Positions 26,938 to 36,127 of a stretch of 37,594 bases of DNA are shown here, one piece after another. The notes under the pieces were generated by a model. That model was not told the DNA's origin. It was given only the letters and a program-made list of their open reading frames with translations, and did no database searches. The translations under genes and the position numbers were made by a program. Every line of letters begins with the position of its first letter. The first letter of the stretch is position 1. This stretch comes from Pavlovales sp. CCMP2436 (taxonomy: Eukaryota; Haptophyta; Pavlovophyceae; Pavlovales): positions 24,333 to 61,926 of the forward strand of contig MU631775.1 in NCBI GenBank assembly GCA_026770615.1. The letters run 5' to 3'.

Positions 26938-28205
26938 CTTTTGCGAGGCGCAGGTTGCACGACGAGCAGCTTGTCCGGTGCCAGATTGGATTGCCGCCAG
27001 CGGTAGTGCGTGTGTAAATATCTATAAAAACGTCCGGTCCCGTTCGCGGTCTCCCAGTTAAAACTGGGACCAGTTCCCGAGCCCCCAGATATCGTCATTC
27101 CCGACCCCTCATCCCCGCTAAGACTGATCAGGCACACGACTGTCGATGACACTCAACTTGCGCGCTGATCAACCTCTGCTGCATCTCGCTCGTCTCGAAA
27201 TGCGGCTCGCCTGCGCACGCACAGTGCGCAGCGCTCGGGAGTAAATTGTATGGCTATGCAACTTTAAGATTCGTGTTACCTGCCACTAAGTAGTAAATTG
27301 CAAGTCACTTAAATTGAGATGTGATTCTGTTAGTTAATGACTGATCTCGCAGTTCAGATAAATAAATCCTTAGTCCGGCTCCGCAGCCCGGCTGTATTTA
27401 GTTTGATCTAGAAGTCCACTTATTCCGTCATTACGTTCATTTACTAATCGTAATTTAATACATTGCTGCTCGCGTTATTATATTTAATGAAGAGAGTTTA
27501 GAATGTCGAATGTTGAGTTCAAATGACAGTGGTCCGTGAAAAAGGCTGGTTGGGTCTCGGAACCTAGCTCTCGTCCGTTCATGTGCTCAGCCATGTTCTC
27601 TTTTCGATTTTTAAAAGGCGGCTCCCTGCTAGTTTCGGGGCCGCCAGAAAAATTATTTTTGAAAACAGGCTGTTCATGTGGTCGTTATTATAGAAATCTG
27701 ATTGGCCGTCTTTTCCACTGGTCAAGGCCCGACAAGAGTGGATGGACCCGACTTTTCTTTTAGCAATAACGCCTCCCTCTCCCTCCCCCCCCTCGGAGGG
27801 GGGGCGGGGGGGAGGGGGGTAGGGTGGGGAGGAGGGGGGGGGGCGCTAGCTATGCCGAGGAAATATTCCAGGCAGCCCCTAAATTTAAGTTACTGCAGGC
27901 TCAGAAATTTCAGAACCGATCAAGAATCTGCATAAAATTACCAGGCCAGAGTGCGCTCCGCGCACCTCAGCCCCGCCGCCATACAGTCGGCCTACGGCGG
28001 CCGTCTGCATATGAATCAATTTCAAGATAATAATGGCGCCAGTATTTGACGCATATAGTTATTCGGGTCCACCCTTGCCACTGGTGCAGCCAAGCGTCAG
28101 CTGTACGCCTGTAACTCGTCGCACGTAACGAGCAGAATTTCACGGGCAGGTGTCCTCGTGCCAGGATCAGGCTAGGGCGCTTTTTTCCCCTTCCCAACCA
28201 AAACC
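26938..28205. other. Gene-free stretch
   Basis: No coding frame with the local codon bias is seen. Content is an AT-rich middle (27240-27520) and a G-rich simple-sequence tract (about 27786-27842). A TTTTTAAAAGG palindrome at about 27610 is the only motif noted. Confidence 0.55.
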
Positions 28206-28502
28206 TCACGTCTCGACCGGAGGCGCGGGCGCTGCGCGCGCCTCCGCGAAGGGCGGCATGTCAAACCACGTATGCACTACGTCAAGCGGCTCCCACGTAG
28301 GCTCTAACTCGATATGCACAGCGTGCACGAGCCACATACACTCCTCGACCACCGGCGCACGCATCGCCACGTCCGTTACGCGTATCGCCACGTCCGTCAC
28401 CTCGTCCATCGCGCACACGTCGACGCGCGTGAGCACGAGCGCAATGTGCCCCGCCTTGAACGCGCGCTTGACAAGTGCCTGCGGGGTGCAGTTGGAGGGC
28501 AT
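28206..28502 (-). CDS. Hypothetical protein, C-terminal exon
   Basis: Not recognised. The frame of 98 residues has strong G/C third positions and a natural mix of hydrophobic and charged residues (ALVLTRVDVCAMDEV, then MWLVHAVHIELEPTWEPLDVV). It contains a short tandem repeat VTDVAIRVTDVAM from a 21-base duplication. Coding may start at the ATG at 28502, or after an acceptor CCGCAG|GCACTT about 25 bases inside. Upstream exons are not identified. The opposite-strand frame is Ser/Thr/His-rich and is judged a shadow. Confidence 0.42.
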   Translation of the reverse strand: MPSNCTPQALVKRAFKAGHIALVLTRVDVCAMDEVTDVAIRVTDVAMRAPVVEECMWLVHAVHIELEPTWEPLDVVHTWFDMPPFAEARAAPAPPVET

Positions 28503-28599
28503 GGCGCGGTGAGTGGGCGTTGCGTATCGAGCATTACGTCAGCGGGCAGCCCGCAAAGCGTCCGCACAGCGTCCACAGCAGAGTTTTTAAGCGTGCGGG

Positions 28600-29038
28600 T
28601 ATGTATTCATAATAATGTGCCCGCGCCCGCTGACGCGCCCGCTGACGCGCCCGCTGACGCGCCTGCTGACACGGGGATCGAGGAGCTAGTGGTGCCATCT
28701 CCCGTGGCTGACGAGGCAACTGGTGTGGCAGCGGCTCCTGCCGCTGACGCACCTGCTGACGCGCCCGCTGCCGATGTTTCGCTGTTGTCGCAGACACTGC
28801 AGCTTTGCTGCCAGCGCTGCCGCTGCACGTTCTCTTTCAAGCCGCGAGCGAGTCTATTCCAGAGTTCATCACCAGGGTAATCAGTCCACTGGCGAACTGG
28901 GTAGGCAAACCCGGCAAACACTCGAGATCGAGTGATGGGAGCAGCAGTAGTGACGACGACGGAAAAAGAAACGGCAGGCCTGACGTGGTGACGGCAACTT
29001 TGGCGAGGACTGACACCTTCGGCACCTCAACAATATAA
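28600..29038 (+). CDS. Hypothetical low-complexity protein, C-terminal part (partial)
   Basis: Not recognised. A (PADA)n repeat, made by a 12-base GCTGACGCGCCC tandem repeat (about 28620-28675), leads into GIEELVVPSPVADEATG and a second Ala/Asp/Pro stretch. A frame change near 28840-28850 then gives SESIPEFITRVISPLANWVGK and a basic/acidic Ser-rich tail (SSSSDDDGKRNGRPDVV) ending TAA at 29036-29038. The shift may be an intron, an indel or a sign that the two parts are unrelated. The complementary frame of the repeat reads (SAGA)n. Confidence 0.3.
28620..28675. repeat. 12-base tandem repeat GCTGACGCGCCC
   Basis: Four to five units, the last two diverged; related GCTGACGC words recur at 28740-28770. 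Confidence 0.75.
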
Positions 29039-29280
29039 TTTTTTTGTCAGTGATGGGCCTTCAGCGCACAAGCGCAACTGGAGGTACCTGCGGGCACGGC
29101 GGATTCACTCGCGAGAGTGACGTCGTTATGAACCGACGATGACGGGTCTCGAGCGGAAAAATTATAATAATACATATAAATACATGTATAAACAATATGT
29201 ATCTATATCTATAAAGAGAGAGAGCGCAAGAGAGAGAGAGAGAGAGAGATTGTAAAGATAGATATATTTAGATAGCGCAC
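29039..29280. other. Short intergenic or intronic stretch with AG microsatellite
   Basis: Contains (AG)n at about 29217-29250 between AT-rich flanks. It may be the intron following the donor of the minus-strand fragment at 29281. Confidence 0.4.
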
Positions 29281-30236
29281 CTCGTAGCGCAGCGCAAAGT
29301 GGCCGTCCGCGCCAAACCCGGAGCTCGCGTGCAGCTGCTCGGCGCGCGTGAGTAGCGTGGTCCACGGCGGGGGCGTGTCGTCCTCCGGCCTCGGCTCGGC
29401 CATCCACCGCAGCACTTGCGCAGCCACGCGCGGCGGAGCATGGCGCGAGGGCGCATCGCGTCAGCCGAGGGCCCCCGCAGCACGCGGCTACAACCGCCCG
29501 TCGACCCCACCCACCGCCGGGCGAGCACTTTGGCCCACTCGAGCGCCGGCTTCATCGTCGCGACCTGCTCCGCCTGCCAGAAGGTCCGGTTCACGCGCGC
29601 GCAGGTCGCCGGGCACGTGCTCACGCTCGACGAGAGTGTCGAAGGCGCGACGGATGGCCTCGAGGATCCCCGCGCCGCCGCGGACGAGCGCGATAGCCGG
29701 CAGCTCGCCCGCGTGCAGCAGCTCGTCGAGGCGCTGCGCGCGCGCCGTAGTGCGCCGCCGCGGCGATAGAGTCGGCGACGACCGTGCCGCCGGGTGCGAG
29801 CAGCGCCTCGCGCACGCGCCGCATCGCCGCGTCGGCCGGGCTGCCGCCTGCTGCCTGCGCGCCGCGGGGGCAGCGGGCGAGCGGGGTTGCGTCAGGGCGA
29901 GCGCCGCGCGCCGGGGACGCGGCGGGCGGCGGAAGGGGGCGCGCAGGCGGGGCGAGGGCGCGCACCCGCGTCGAAGTGCGACGGCGCCAGTCGCAGCGGC
30001 CGCCCTCGCAGCGGCTGGAAGTACGAGTCCGTGCGCACCAAGGCGAGGGCGTTTGCGCTCGCCCACCGCGCAAGTGGCACGGGCACGGCACTCAGCGTGG
30101 TGCGCGCGGCGCCCTGCGCGTGCGCGGCGAGGGCGTGCAGCAGCGCCAACGTGCCCGTGCGCGCCGGCCCCGCGCTGTCGTCAGCCGCGCCGGCGCAGCT
30201 GTGCTCGTCCGCTGCGGCCGCGGATGCCACCGGCAC
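29281..30236 (-). pseudogene. Unrecognised minus-strand coding fragments, frame-disrupted
   Basis: Protein-like segments succeed one another on the minus strand but in different frames: TLSAVPVPLARWASANALAL near 30100, APGGTVVADSIAAAA near 29770, ELPAIALVRGGAGILEAIRRAFDTL near 29660, and AEQVATMKPALEWAKVLARRW near 29540. The last, WMAEPRPEDDTPPPWTTLL near 29370, closes at a good donor (GAG|GTGCGC at 29281). At least three frame changes would be needed, without intron-like sequence between the pieces. This is either a decayed gene or one damaged by indel errors. No family is assigned. It lies directly downstream of the papain-like protease on the same strand. Confidence 0.35.
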
Positions 30237-31676
30237 TTAGACGACAGCCTGCAGCGCGGCTGGCGGCTTGGACTGCTCGGCGGCGCGCCTCCTGGAGAGG
30301 ACTCCCGCGGTCAGCGCGACGCCGACGCCGATGACGACCACAAGCGCAACGGCGTAGAGTAGCTGCCGCCGGGAGGAGGGGAGCATCGCGCCACCGGTCC
30401 ACACAGGGTATGCGACCAGGTCCGCGACGGCGCACATGTTTCCGCCGCGCGCGAGGCGCAGGTAGCCACCCTCGCCCCAGGACACGCCCCAGCTGTTCTT
30501 GATGAGCCAATACGGCCTGCCCGAACTTTGGTCGTGCCCGTGACCCACGATTAGGACTGCGTGGTTGAGGTCGCGGCCGCATCTCGGCGAGTCGAAAATT
30601 CCGCGGGAGTAATGGAGCATCTCGAAGGAACTCGCGTCGATCCCGACGGCAAGCGGCCCTTGTCGTAGTGCGTCGAGCATGGCGGCCTCGTCACCTCGCC
30701 GAACCGTACGGTACCCGAGCACTGTCGCAGCAGGCGCGTCGTAGCTTCGAACGGGCAAAGAGCATGCAGGCGGCGGCTGCCTTCCCCCCCATGAAGCGTA
30801 CGGGTAAGCAGCAGCAGTCTCGATCCCGACGGTACGCGCGTATGAAAAGGCCTGCGCGGGGGTGCCCCCAGTACACCCGTAGCGACCCGGCTGGTCACAG
30901 CTCGTCATCTGCTGTGCAGATCGCGTCCACGCGGCGCCCTGCCCCCCCGCCGCCTGAAAAGCCGCAGCAGCGATGGCGTCGGCAGCCACGAATGCCCAGC
31001 AGCTGGCGCACTGGCCCTGGTTCGATATCTCGGGCGGGACCACGCCGCGGCTGACCCAATCCAGATCAGATTCGATAACCTGACCCGCCCCCAGAGCGCC
31101 TGCACGCAAACCCTGCTCGTCCCGTGGCGCGTGCTCGCCCAGGTGGGACGCGCCAACGGCCCCGTCCGCTGCGAGCAACGAGTGCATCGAGAAGTTAATC
31201 CCGCGCAGTGACGCCCACTCAGAGGGGGGGGAGAGGTCGAGCGTCTGGTGCGCTAAGTCGTAGGGGGCGTTGCCCTCCGCGTGTGCCGCGATGCGCATCG
31301 CCGCCGCTACAAAGTGATGAGCCTGCTCGGGCCTGGGCGCCGGGCCCTTGCCGCGTGCTCCAGCCTCGGGCTCGCTGCCACCGAAGCTCGCTGGCCGCGG
31401 GGGGTTGGTCTGACCGAAGGCGCCGAGGAGCAACGCCGCAACCTGCTCATCGGGCGGGTCGGCGACGCCGAGGGGCGAAGCGGACTCCGCAGCCTGCCCC
31501 GCCTCTGCCATCGCCCCCTCTGCCGCCGCCGCCTCCTGCAGCCGTGCCATCGTCGCCTTCAGCTCGGGGTGCTGTGAGAGCCAGCGGTAGTCGCTCGCGC
31601 TCGCCGCCGCGCACGCCAGAAGTAGCACGCCGTAAGTCGCACGCGTACGGCTCGCCGCCGCGCACGATCTCATCAA
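30237..31676 (-). CDS. Membrane-anchored papain-family (C1A) cysteine protease
   Basis: A secretory-pathway or lysosomal endopeptidase by family. The single-exon ORF encodes 479 residues. An N-terminal signal-like segment (TYGVLLLACAAASA) is followed by a pro-region of about 200 residues and a mature domain. Catalytic residues are visible: oxyanion Gln and nucleophile Cys in NQGQCASCWAF, His in LNHAVLIVGHG, and Asn in KNSWGVSWGEGGY. GCTGG replaces the common GCNGG. After the catalytic domain comes a hydrophobic helix (LLYAVALVVVIGVGVALTAGVL) and a short basic tail, so the enzyme is probably held in a membrane by its C-terminus, which is unusual for this family. The pro-region lacks a clear ERFNIN motif. 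This is the cleanest intact gene in the window. Confidence 0.9.
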   Translation of the reverse strand: MMRSCAAASRTRATYGVLLLACAAASASDYRWLSQHPELKATMARLQEAAAAEGAMAEAGQAAESASPLGVADPPDEQVAALLLGAFGQTNPPRPASFGGSEPEAGARGKGPAPRPEQAHHFVAAAMRIAAHAEGNAPYDLAHQTLDLSPPSEWASLRGINFSMHSLLAADGAVGASHLGEHAPRDEQGLRAGALGAGQVIESDLDWVSRGVVPPEISNQGQCASCWAFVAADAIAAAAFQAAGGQGAAWTRSAQQMTSCDQPGRYGCTGGTPAQAFSYARTVGIETAAAYPYASWGGRQPPPACSLPVRSYDAPAATVLGYRTVRRGDEAAMLDALRQGPLAVGIDASSFEMLHYSRGIFDSPRCGRDLNHAVLIVGHGHDQSSGRPYWLIKNSWGVSWGEGGYLRLARGGNMCAVADLVAYPVWTGGAMLPSSRRQLLYAVALVVVIGVGVALTAGVLSRRRAAEQSKPPAALQAVV

Positions 31677-31759
31677 AAGGAGGCTGGCGTACTTCAGTCT
31701 GCCATTAATTTGTTTTCTAAAATAAACGTGAGGGTTGATGCGACTTGCTCTGCAATGCC

Positions 31760-32118
31760 AACCTTGGTCTGCCGCCAGCCGGTAAAGCCGCGGTTCCCTC
31801 CAGCATGTTCACCGCAGTGCCGTTGTCCACCACGTGGCAGGGTGCGAGGTTGGTCTGCGCTTCTGCGTGGTTCTGTGCAGCCGCCTGCGCCCAGAGCCGT
31901 ACCGCCTCCGCCTAATCCTTTTTCACGCTCTCGCCCCGCGAGTTGCAAAAGGCCAACTCGTTCTGGGCGTTTGCATAACCCTGCTTGGCCGCCTGCTTGA
32001 AGAGCCGCGCAGCCATGGCCCAGTCTTGGGCCACGCCCTCACCGAACTAATAGCACTTTGCAAGAGTGTACTGCCCGACCGCATGGCCCTGCTGGGCCGT
32101 CTTCCTGTACTGCTGCAC
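31760..32118 (-). pseudogene. Sel1-like (TPR) repeat protein remnant
   Basis: Read on the minus strand, three Sel1 repeats are visible: VQQYRKTAQQGHAVGQYTLA with AKCY, FGEGVAQDWAMAARLFKQAA, and KQGYANAQNELAF then AVRLWAQAAAQNHAEAQTNLA. This matches the A-x-x-G-x-x-x-A-x-x-x-L-G-x-x-Y-x-x-G-x-G-V consensus. Two in-frame TAG codons interrupt the frame. One is right after AKCY (32049-32047), where the consensus has a polar residue. The other is in KKD-stop-AEAV (31914-31912), where the consensus has Tyr or Glu. No start or further repeats are evident. Sel1 repeats are scaffolds for protein contacts; this copy appears dead. Confidence 0.7.
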
Positions 32119-32452
32119 CGAACTTTTCGTCTCCGCCCTCCGTTGCCAACGAGGGGGTTTTTCCGCGTCGCCGGAGGAGGAAGGGGCATCGCCGTCTCCC
32201 TCCATACTGCGCGATGGGCTGGCTGGCTACGGGCTCGGCTGAAGCCTCGGCTGCGGGTTTGGCTGCGGGCTCGGCGGGCTCTTGAGGGGGGGGCGGGCTC
32301 CGAACTTGGATTGAGCGATTTCGATTGGAGGACACCTAATTAGAGGGCACTTTTACATTAGTTTTTTGTAATTAACGAACCGCGTGTTTACATTAAATTA
32401 TTCATCTACTACAGGTAGCACTTCACGAACCACAGTTGTTGAGCCTGCCCGA
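32119..32452. other. Gene-free stretch
   Basis: A GC-rich part (to about 32300) with a GGCTGCGGGCTCGG-type short repeat, then AT-rich DNA. Nothing else is seen. Confidence 0.5.
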
Positions 32453-32811
32453 TCCGACGGAGACCCGACCTTTAGTAATTAAGCGGGGGCTATAACTCAT
32501 TACGAAATTACGATGGAGGAGGGGAGCTTCAACGTGCTTTTTGAAAGCTACCCGAGTTGCGAGGGAATAAAAAAGCAGTTCCGGGTCTCTATCGGATAGG
32601 TTTTGAGCCAAGAGAGGCGTGGAGCGAAGCTTTGTCGCTCCAAGGGCTAGAGCCCCGGACCTGTTTTTTTCTTCCTTTTCGCAATAAATTACTCGGGTAG
32701 CATTCAAAAAGCACGTTGGTGCTCCCCTACGCCATCCTGATTTCATAATTGGTTATATTATTAATTAGTTATAGCCCCCGCTTGATAACTAAAGGCCGGG
32801 TCTCCGTCGGA
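32453..32811. repeat. Fold-back (MITE-like) element with arms of about 130 bases
   Basis: The element opens TCCGACGGAGACCCGACC and closes with its inverse GGCCGGGTCTCCGTCGGA. The arms share GCGGGGGCTATAACT, a GGAGGGGAGC-like block and ACGTGCTTTTTGAA with GCTACCCGAGT. They are separated by a loop (about 32577-32670) that itself holds GAGCGAAGCTTTGTCGCTC. No ORF and no convincing target duplication. Confidence 0.8.
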
Positions 32812-33391
32812 CAGCTCCAGGGGAGTATAGCCGATTCCAAGTTTTTAGACCGAATGAAGGACGGCGGAGGACCACATTCGTCCTTCACGCCGCGCGCGTC
32901 CGGGGCCGCGACCTTCACGCGCGACTACTGTACACGAGCAGGCCCGTGCGCGTCTACTGCTTCCGGAGCGGTCCCAGCGTGCGCGTGCGCAACGGCGCCT
33001 CCTCGTTGAATAACCCGGTGCAGGCCCGCGGCCGCGGGTTCAGGCTTTGAGAGAGCGGCCATTGCAAAAAGTTGCAACAGAGCTCGCTTTGAGTTTTCAC
33101 TGGCGTGGTGGACCCCTACCCCCCTGCTCGCGGGTTTGAGCCGAGTGATCCCCGCTCTGCACGCAGCGGCCGTGCACTCCAACTAACGACACGTCCGCAC
33201 CGCACCAGAACCCCCCCCCCCCCGGTCGCCGCCATCAGTAATAATAAAGGCAACATAAAATAAATGTACAATTTAGATAATTTGCACGTTGTCTAAGACT
33301 TTAACGTTTATAATTTTAAGTCGAACTTAGTTTTTTTTGGTATGTCAGACTTTGTAGTGCCTGGTGGGAGGTGGCAGTGAATCGATAACAG
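32812..33391. other. Stretch without a confident gene
   Basis: A short plus-strand frame (about 32879-33050) reads LLYTSRPVRVYCFRSG, then VRVRNGASSLNNP, and has the local codon bias. It could be an upstream exon of the 33392 gene, but no donor or start supports this. Otherwise a C run (about 33211-33224) and AT-rich DNA. Confidence 0.35.
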
Positions 33392-34037
33392 GTTCACGTG
33401 TACGACCGGCCATTCTACCGCAAAGTTGAGGGGCCGCGCGGCACGCTCTACCTCGTCCCGCCGCTTAGTGCCGACGGCGAGCCGCGCATGATCGAGCGCG
33501 GGAGTCTGGAGCTCCAGGCCTTCAGCAGATCTCCTCGCTTCTGCCTGCCCGAGCGGCTCTGCGACGCGGCAGGCCTCAGCGGCAAGGACACACATGGTCG
33601 CCAGCTGATGCTGTGCCTGCCCGCAGACGCACCCGTTGACAAGAATGGCTGGTTTCAGCTGGGCCCCACCGCGCGCTCGCATGCCAGCACGCTCGCCGGC
33701 CACGTGGGCTGGGGCGTCGCCATCCTCTCCGACCAGTACACCGGCGAGGTACGTGCACCGCACCTCATACTAGTTCTGCTATTAGTAATCGCTGCACCCC
33801 CTGCCGTAGACAGAGTGATACCTGCAAAGAGTACAGTTGACCAGCTACACAAATTCATGTGTGCTACGCCATCGATAACAGGTTCGGCCGCTGCGAGTCG
33901 CTCAGCCCGCAGACGCCGGACACAGGGGGGCGAAGCGCGCCAGTACGGTGGATACGTATGGAGGCACTGCGGCTGCTGATCCTCGAGACGTGTCCCAAAA
34001 AATGCGCGCTCAAAAAGAAGCGGACGTGGTAATGTGA
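33392..34037 (+). CDS. Hypothetical two-exon gene fragment
   Basis: Not recognised. Exon 33392-33748 follows the acceptor CGATAACAG, is open for 119 codons with strong G/C third positions, and ends at a canonical donor GAG|GTACGT. Its product reads VYDRPFYRKVEG, GTLYLVPPLSADGEP, LPERLCDAAGLSGKDTHG and DKNGWFQLGP. A second exon from 33882, joined in phase 0, runs to TGA at 34035-34037 and is rich in Ala, Arg and Asp. Another frame there is also open to TAA, so the end is uncertain. Both acceptors share the identical word ATCGATAACAG|GTTC. No upstream exon with a start is seen. Confidence 0.42.
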
Positions 34038-34249
34038 ATGTGCGTTTTTGCGGGCAGTGTTTTTTCATTCCATCCGTGATGATGATGACAACCTTGAAAT
34101 TAAAAGCAAATTGGAAATTTCCTTCATGGACGCTCAATGCAGTAACTTCCGTTGCTATAACGACCGCTACTATTTGAGTGCGCATTCAATATTCAATAAT
34201 TTTAAAGAAACAGTGTCATACTATTTACGCAGCCACATTTACCCAGCAT

Positions 34250-34932
34250 GACGTCTCCTCTACCCCTCTATTCTTCATGAACGCAACTCTCTCTAGCAAA
34301 GCCAACACCACGGCCATGAGAACGGCGGTAACAGAACCCATGAGAAAGCGAGTAGGGATTAACACGCTAGTGGCCCGAGTTGCACTCTGCGGCCCCCCCA
34401 AGGAAAAAGGAATTGGCATTGAAGATCCTGAGGCAATCGAAGGCGGGATCAAGGTAGCAGCCCTGCTACGCCAACTCAACACAGTAGGTTTCACGGAGGA
34501 AATCACGGCAGACCTGCTAAAAAGACACAGACAAGGAGATAAGAAGTGGAGTCCACCTGTGTTACGCAGAGGCCTAGAGGCTGGACTGAGACACCCAGCT
34601 GGGGCAGAGCACCATGGATGGTAGAAAGAAATTATGCGGACCTCGGATCGGAACTTCTCATTGACATCTGTCCCGAGTTGCGCAAATATAACGGACGCTG
34701 GGCAACCTTGGTGCATCACAAGGTGGGGGACACACTGCTATGCGCCCAGCAGCCTTCGCTAAGCACCCCTACAGCAGCGCGAGATGCGAACATCAGCGAC
34801 CTTTCACATGCGGAGCAAGCAATACTGGAAGGAGAAGCGGTGCCTGGCCTGGAAAATTGTAATCACCTAGAGAGCCTACTCACTGCAAAGGCAAAACCAA
34901 TGCTAAAAGGGCTGAATAAGGATATTCAAAAC
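34250..34932 (+). pseudogene. LINE segment downstream of reverse transcriptase, frameshifted
   Basis: Two overlapping frames: up to about 34600 in the frame with GINTLVARVALCG, KEKGIGIEDPEAIEGG and LLKRHRQGDKKW. Then, after a shift near 34550-34600, the frame with YADLGSELLIDICPELRKYNG and LTAKAKPMLKGLNKDIQN, which meets the inserted LTR at 34933. Removing the LTR and one target duplication joins it in frame to the RNase H ORF at 35222. Confidence 0.6.
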
Positions 34933-35216
34933 TATCGGGAACCCAAGTGTCCTCTCACTTGGGCTCTGTCTGACATCCTGATTGCCATCCGACAACTATA
35001 GGAACTTGCCACCCTTCCACAAAGGGGTCCACAGTTCCACAAAGGGTCTACAGAAAAGGCGGTTACGCTTGCTCGCTCTATTCCTTTATTAAGCTCTCTG
35101 AACCATCTCAATCTAGCTCTCTCTCTCTCTCTAGCTGCCATCGACGCTTCACCGCGTCTCGGACTCCAATCCTCTCTTAGCTCGTGCTTGCGTTCAACAC
35201 CGCTAGCCTCTCGATA
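34933..35216 (+). repeat. Solo LTR of a Copia-related element
   Basis: 284 bases beginning TATCGGGAACCCAAGTGT and ending CTCTCGATA (inverted TATCG/CGATA ends). Flanked by AAAAC at 34928-34932 and 35217-35221. Start (TCGGGA-CCCAAGTGT, TTGGGCTCTGTC) and end (GCTTCACCGCG, CTCGGACTC) match the LTRs at 8364 and 13694, so it belongs to a related but distinct family. It contains a CT microsatellite. No internal region remains, as expected after LTR-LTR recombination. Confidence 0.92.
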
Positions 35217-35221
35217 AAAAC

Positions 35222-36127
35222 GAAGTGAGGGACATGCTTATAATAGCCCTTAGAAGCAAACTCGAGGGGCCCCTCCGATTCCGGTACGTCACCAGATATA
35301 CTAATGCCTTCCTAAAGGCACGTCATTCAATAACAAACGGCCTATATTTGCCCGTTATTAAGACGCCGCGGAAAATACAGGTTGCAGTTGACGGATCTCA
35401 CAAAGTCCTTGAGGATGGCACCCACTTGACATCTGGAGCATGTGCCTACATGATTACCAACCAAGTCGCACAGCCACAAACAGAAGAGGTGCACATTGTT
35501 TACTGCACCTTCGACGGGGAACAGGATGTAGCCAACGGGGAAATTAGCGGATTGTCCCTCGCTCTACAATGGCTCGAAGGGGAAACGGGACTACAGATCG
35601 GATGGGACCACCTTAATGGGGTCAAGGAAGCCCACTACCAAATCCCAAACACCCGCTGCCGCGGAAGACCTCACGGCATGACCGCTGAGAGCTCTCACGC
35701 CTATAACCAAAATCCGCACATGACAACAGCACTAGCACTCATTGAGCAGGCCCTAGGCAACAACCACACGCGAGAAATTGAACACACATCGGCACATGGC
35801 TTGGACCAGGAAATGGAGAAGCAACGAGTCTGCATTGAGCCCACATGGAGCGAATCAACCCACACATACGTGGTAGACGGCCAGACCATACACACGATCA
35901 GGAGGATAATGACCGAAATGGACCCACATATGGATGACTTCGTAATGCTCAGTGCCTTAGCCGACTGGGGAGCCAAACAGGTCACTATACACGGAAAAAC
36001 GGACGGTCAACACCTACAAAAACCCGCTCTCACCCCAGGAAAATACATTGTTACGACACCGTACGGGGACATCCAACGAGCTGACGAGTCTTACATACCT
36101 CCGCAAAGCGGTGGCAACACGCATTAG
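35222..36127 (+). CDS. LINE RNase H domain
   Basis: RNase H degrades RNA in RNA-DNA hybrids during retrotransposition. The acidic residues can be followed in order: IQVAVDGSHKV (first Asp), NGEISGLSLALQWL (Glu), IGWDHLNGV (second Asp), then HTSAHGLDQE (His) and LSALADWGAKQ (last Asp, matching the N-x-x-A-D-x-x-A block). All catalytic positions appear present. The ORF is in frame with the part upstream of the solo LTR once that is excised. It ends early at TAG 36125-36127; the true continuation is in the frame starting near 36095 (LTYLRKAVATRIRRQL), so a one-base shift lies near 36100. Confidence 0.78.
   Translation, partial: EVRDMLIIALRSKLEGPLRFRYVTRYTNAFLKARHSITNGLYLPVIKTPRKIQVAVDGSHKVLEDGTHLTSGACAYMITNQVAQPQTEEVHIVYCTFDGEQDVANGEISGLSLALQWLEGETGLQIGWDHLNGVKEAHYQIPNTRCRGRPHGMTAESSHAYNQNPHMTTALALIEQALGNNHTREIEHTSAHGLDQEMEKQRVCIEPTWSESTHTYVVDGQTIHTIRRIMTEMDPHMDDFVMLSALADWGAKQVTIHGKTDGQHLQKPALTPGKYIVTTPYGDIQRADESYIPPQSGGNTH

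Noticed and set aside
28314..28512. Plus-strand frame opposite the 28206-28502 gene, with a donor-like GTGAGT at 28511
   Set aside because: Its product is Ser/Thr/His-rich and follows from the GC-rich complement. The minus frame has natural composition and codon bias.
28620..28675. CRISPR-like direct repeats
   Set aside because: This is a contiguous 12-base tandem repeat without spacers, in a eukaryotic context.
29600..29800. TRPM-type LSDAT domain from LVRGGAGILEAI and GGTVVADSI
   Set aside because: The two motifs would be in the wrong order for that family and in different frames. No other LSDAT motif was found.
29348..30334. Long plus-strand ORFs of Arg/Ala-rich composition over 29.3-30.3 kb
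   Set aside because: They are antisense readings of GC-rich minus-strand coding sequence and lack any motif.
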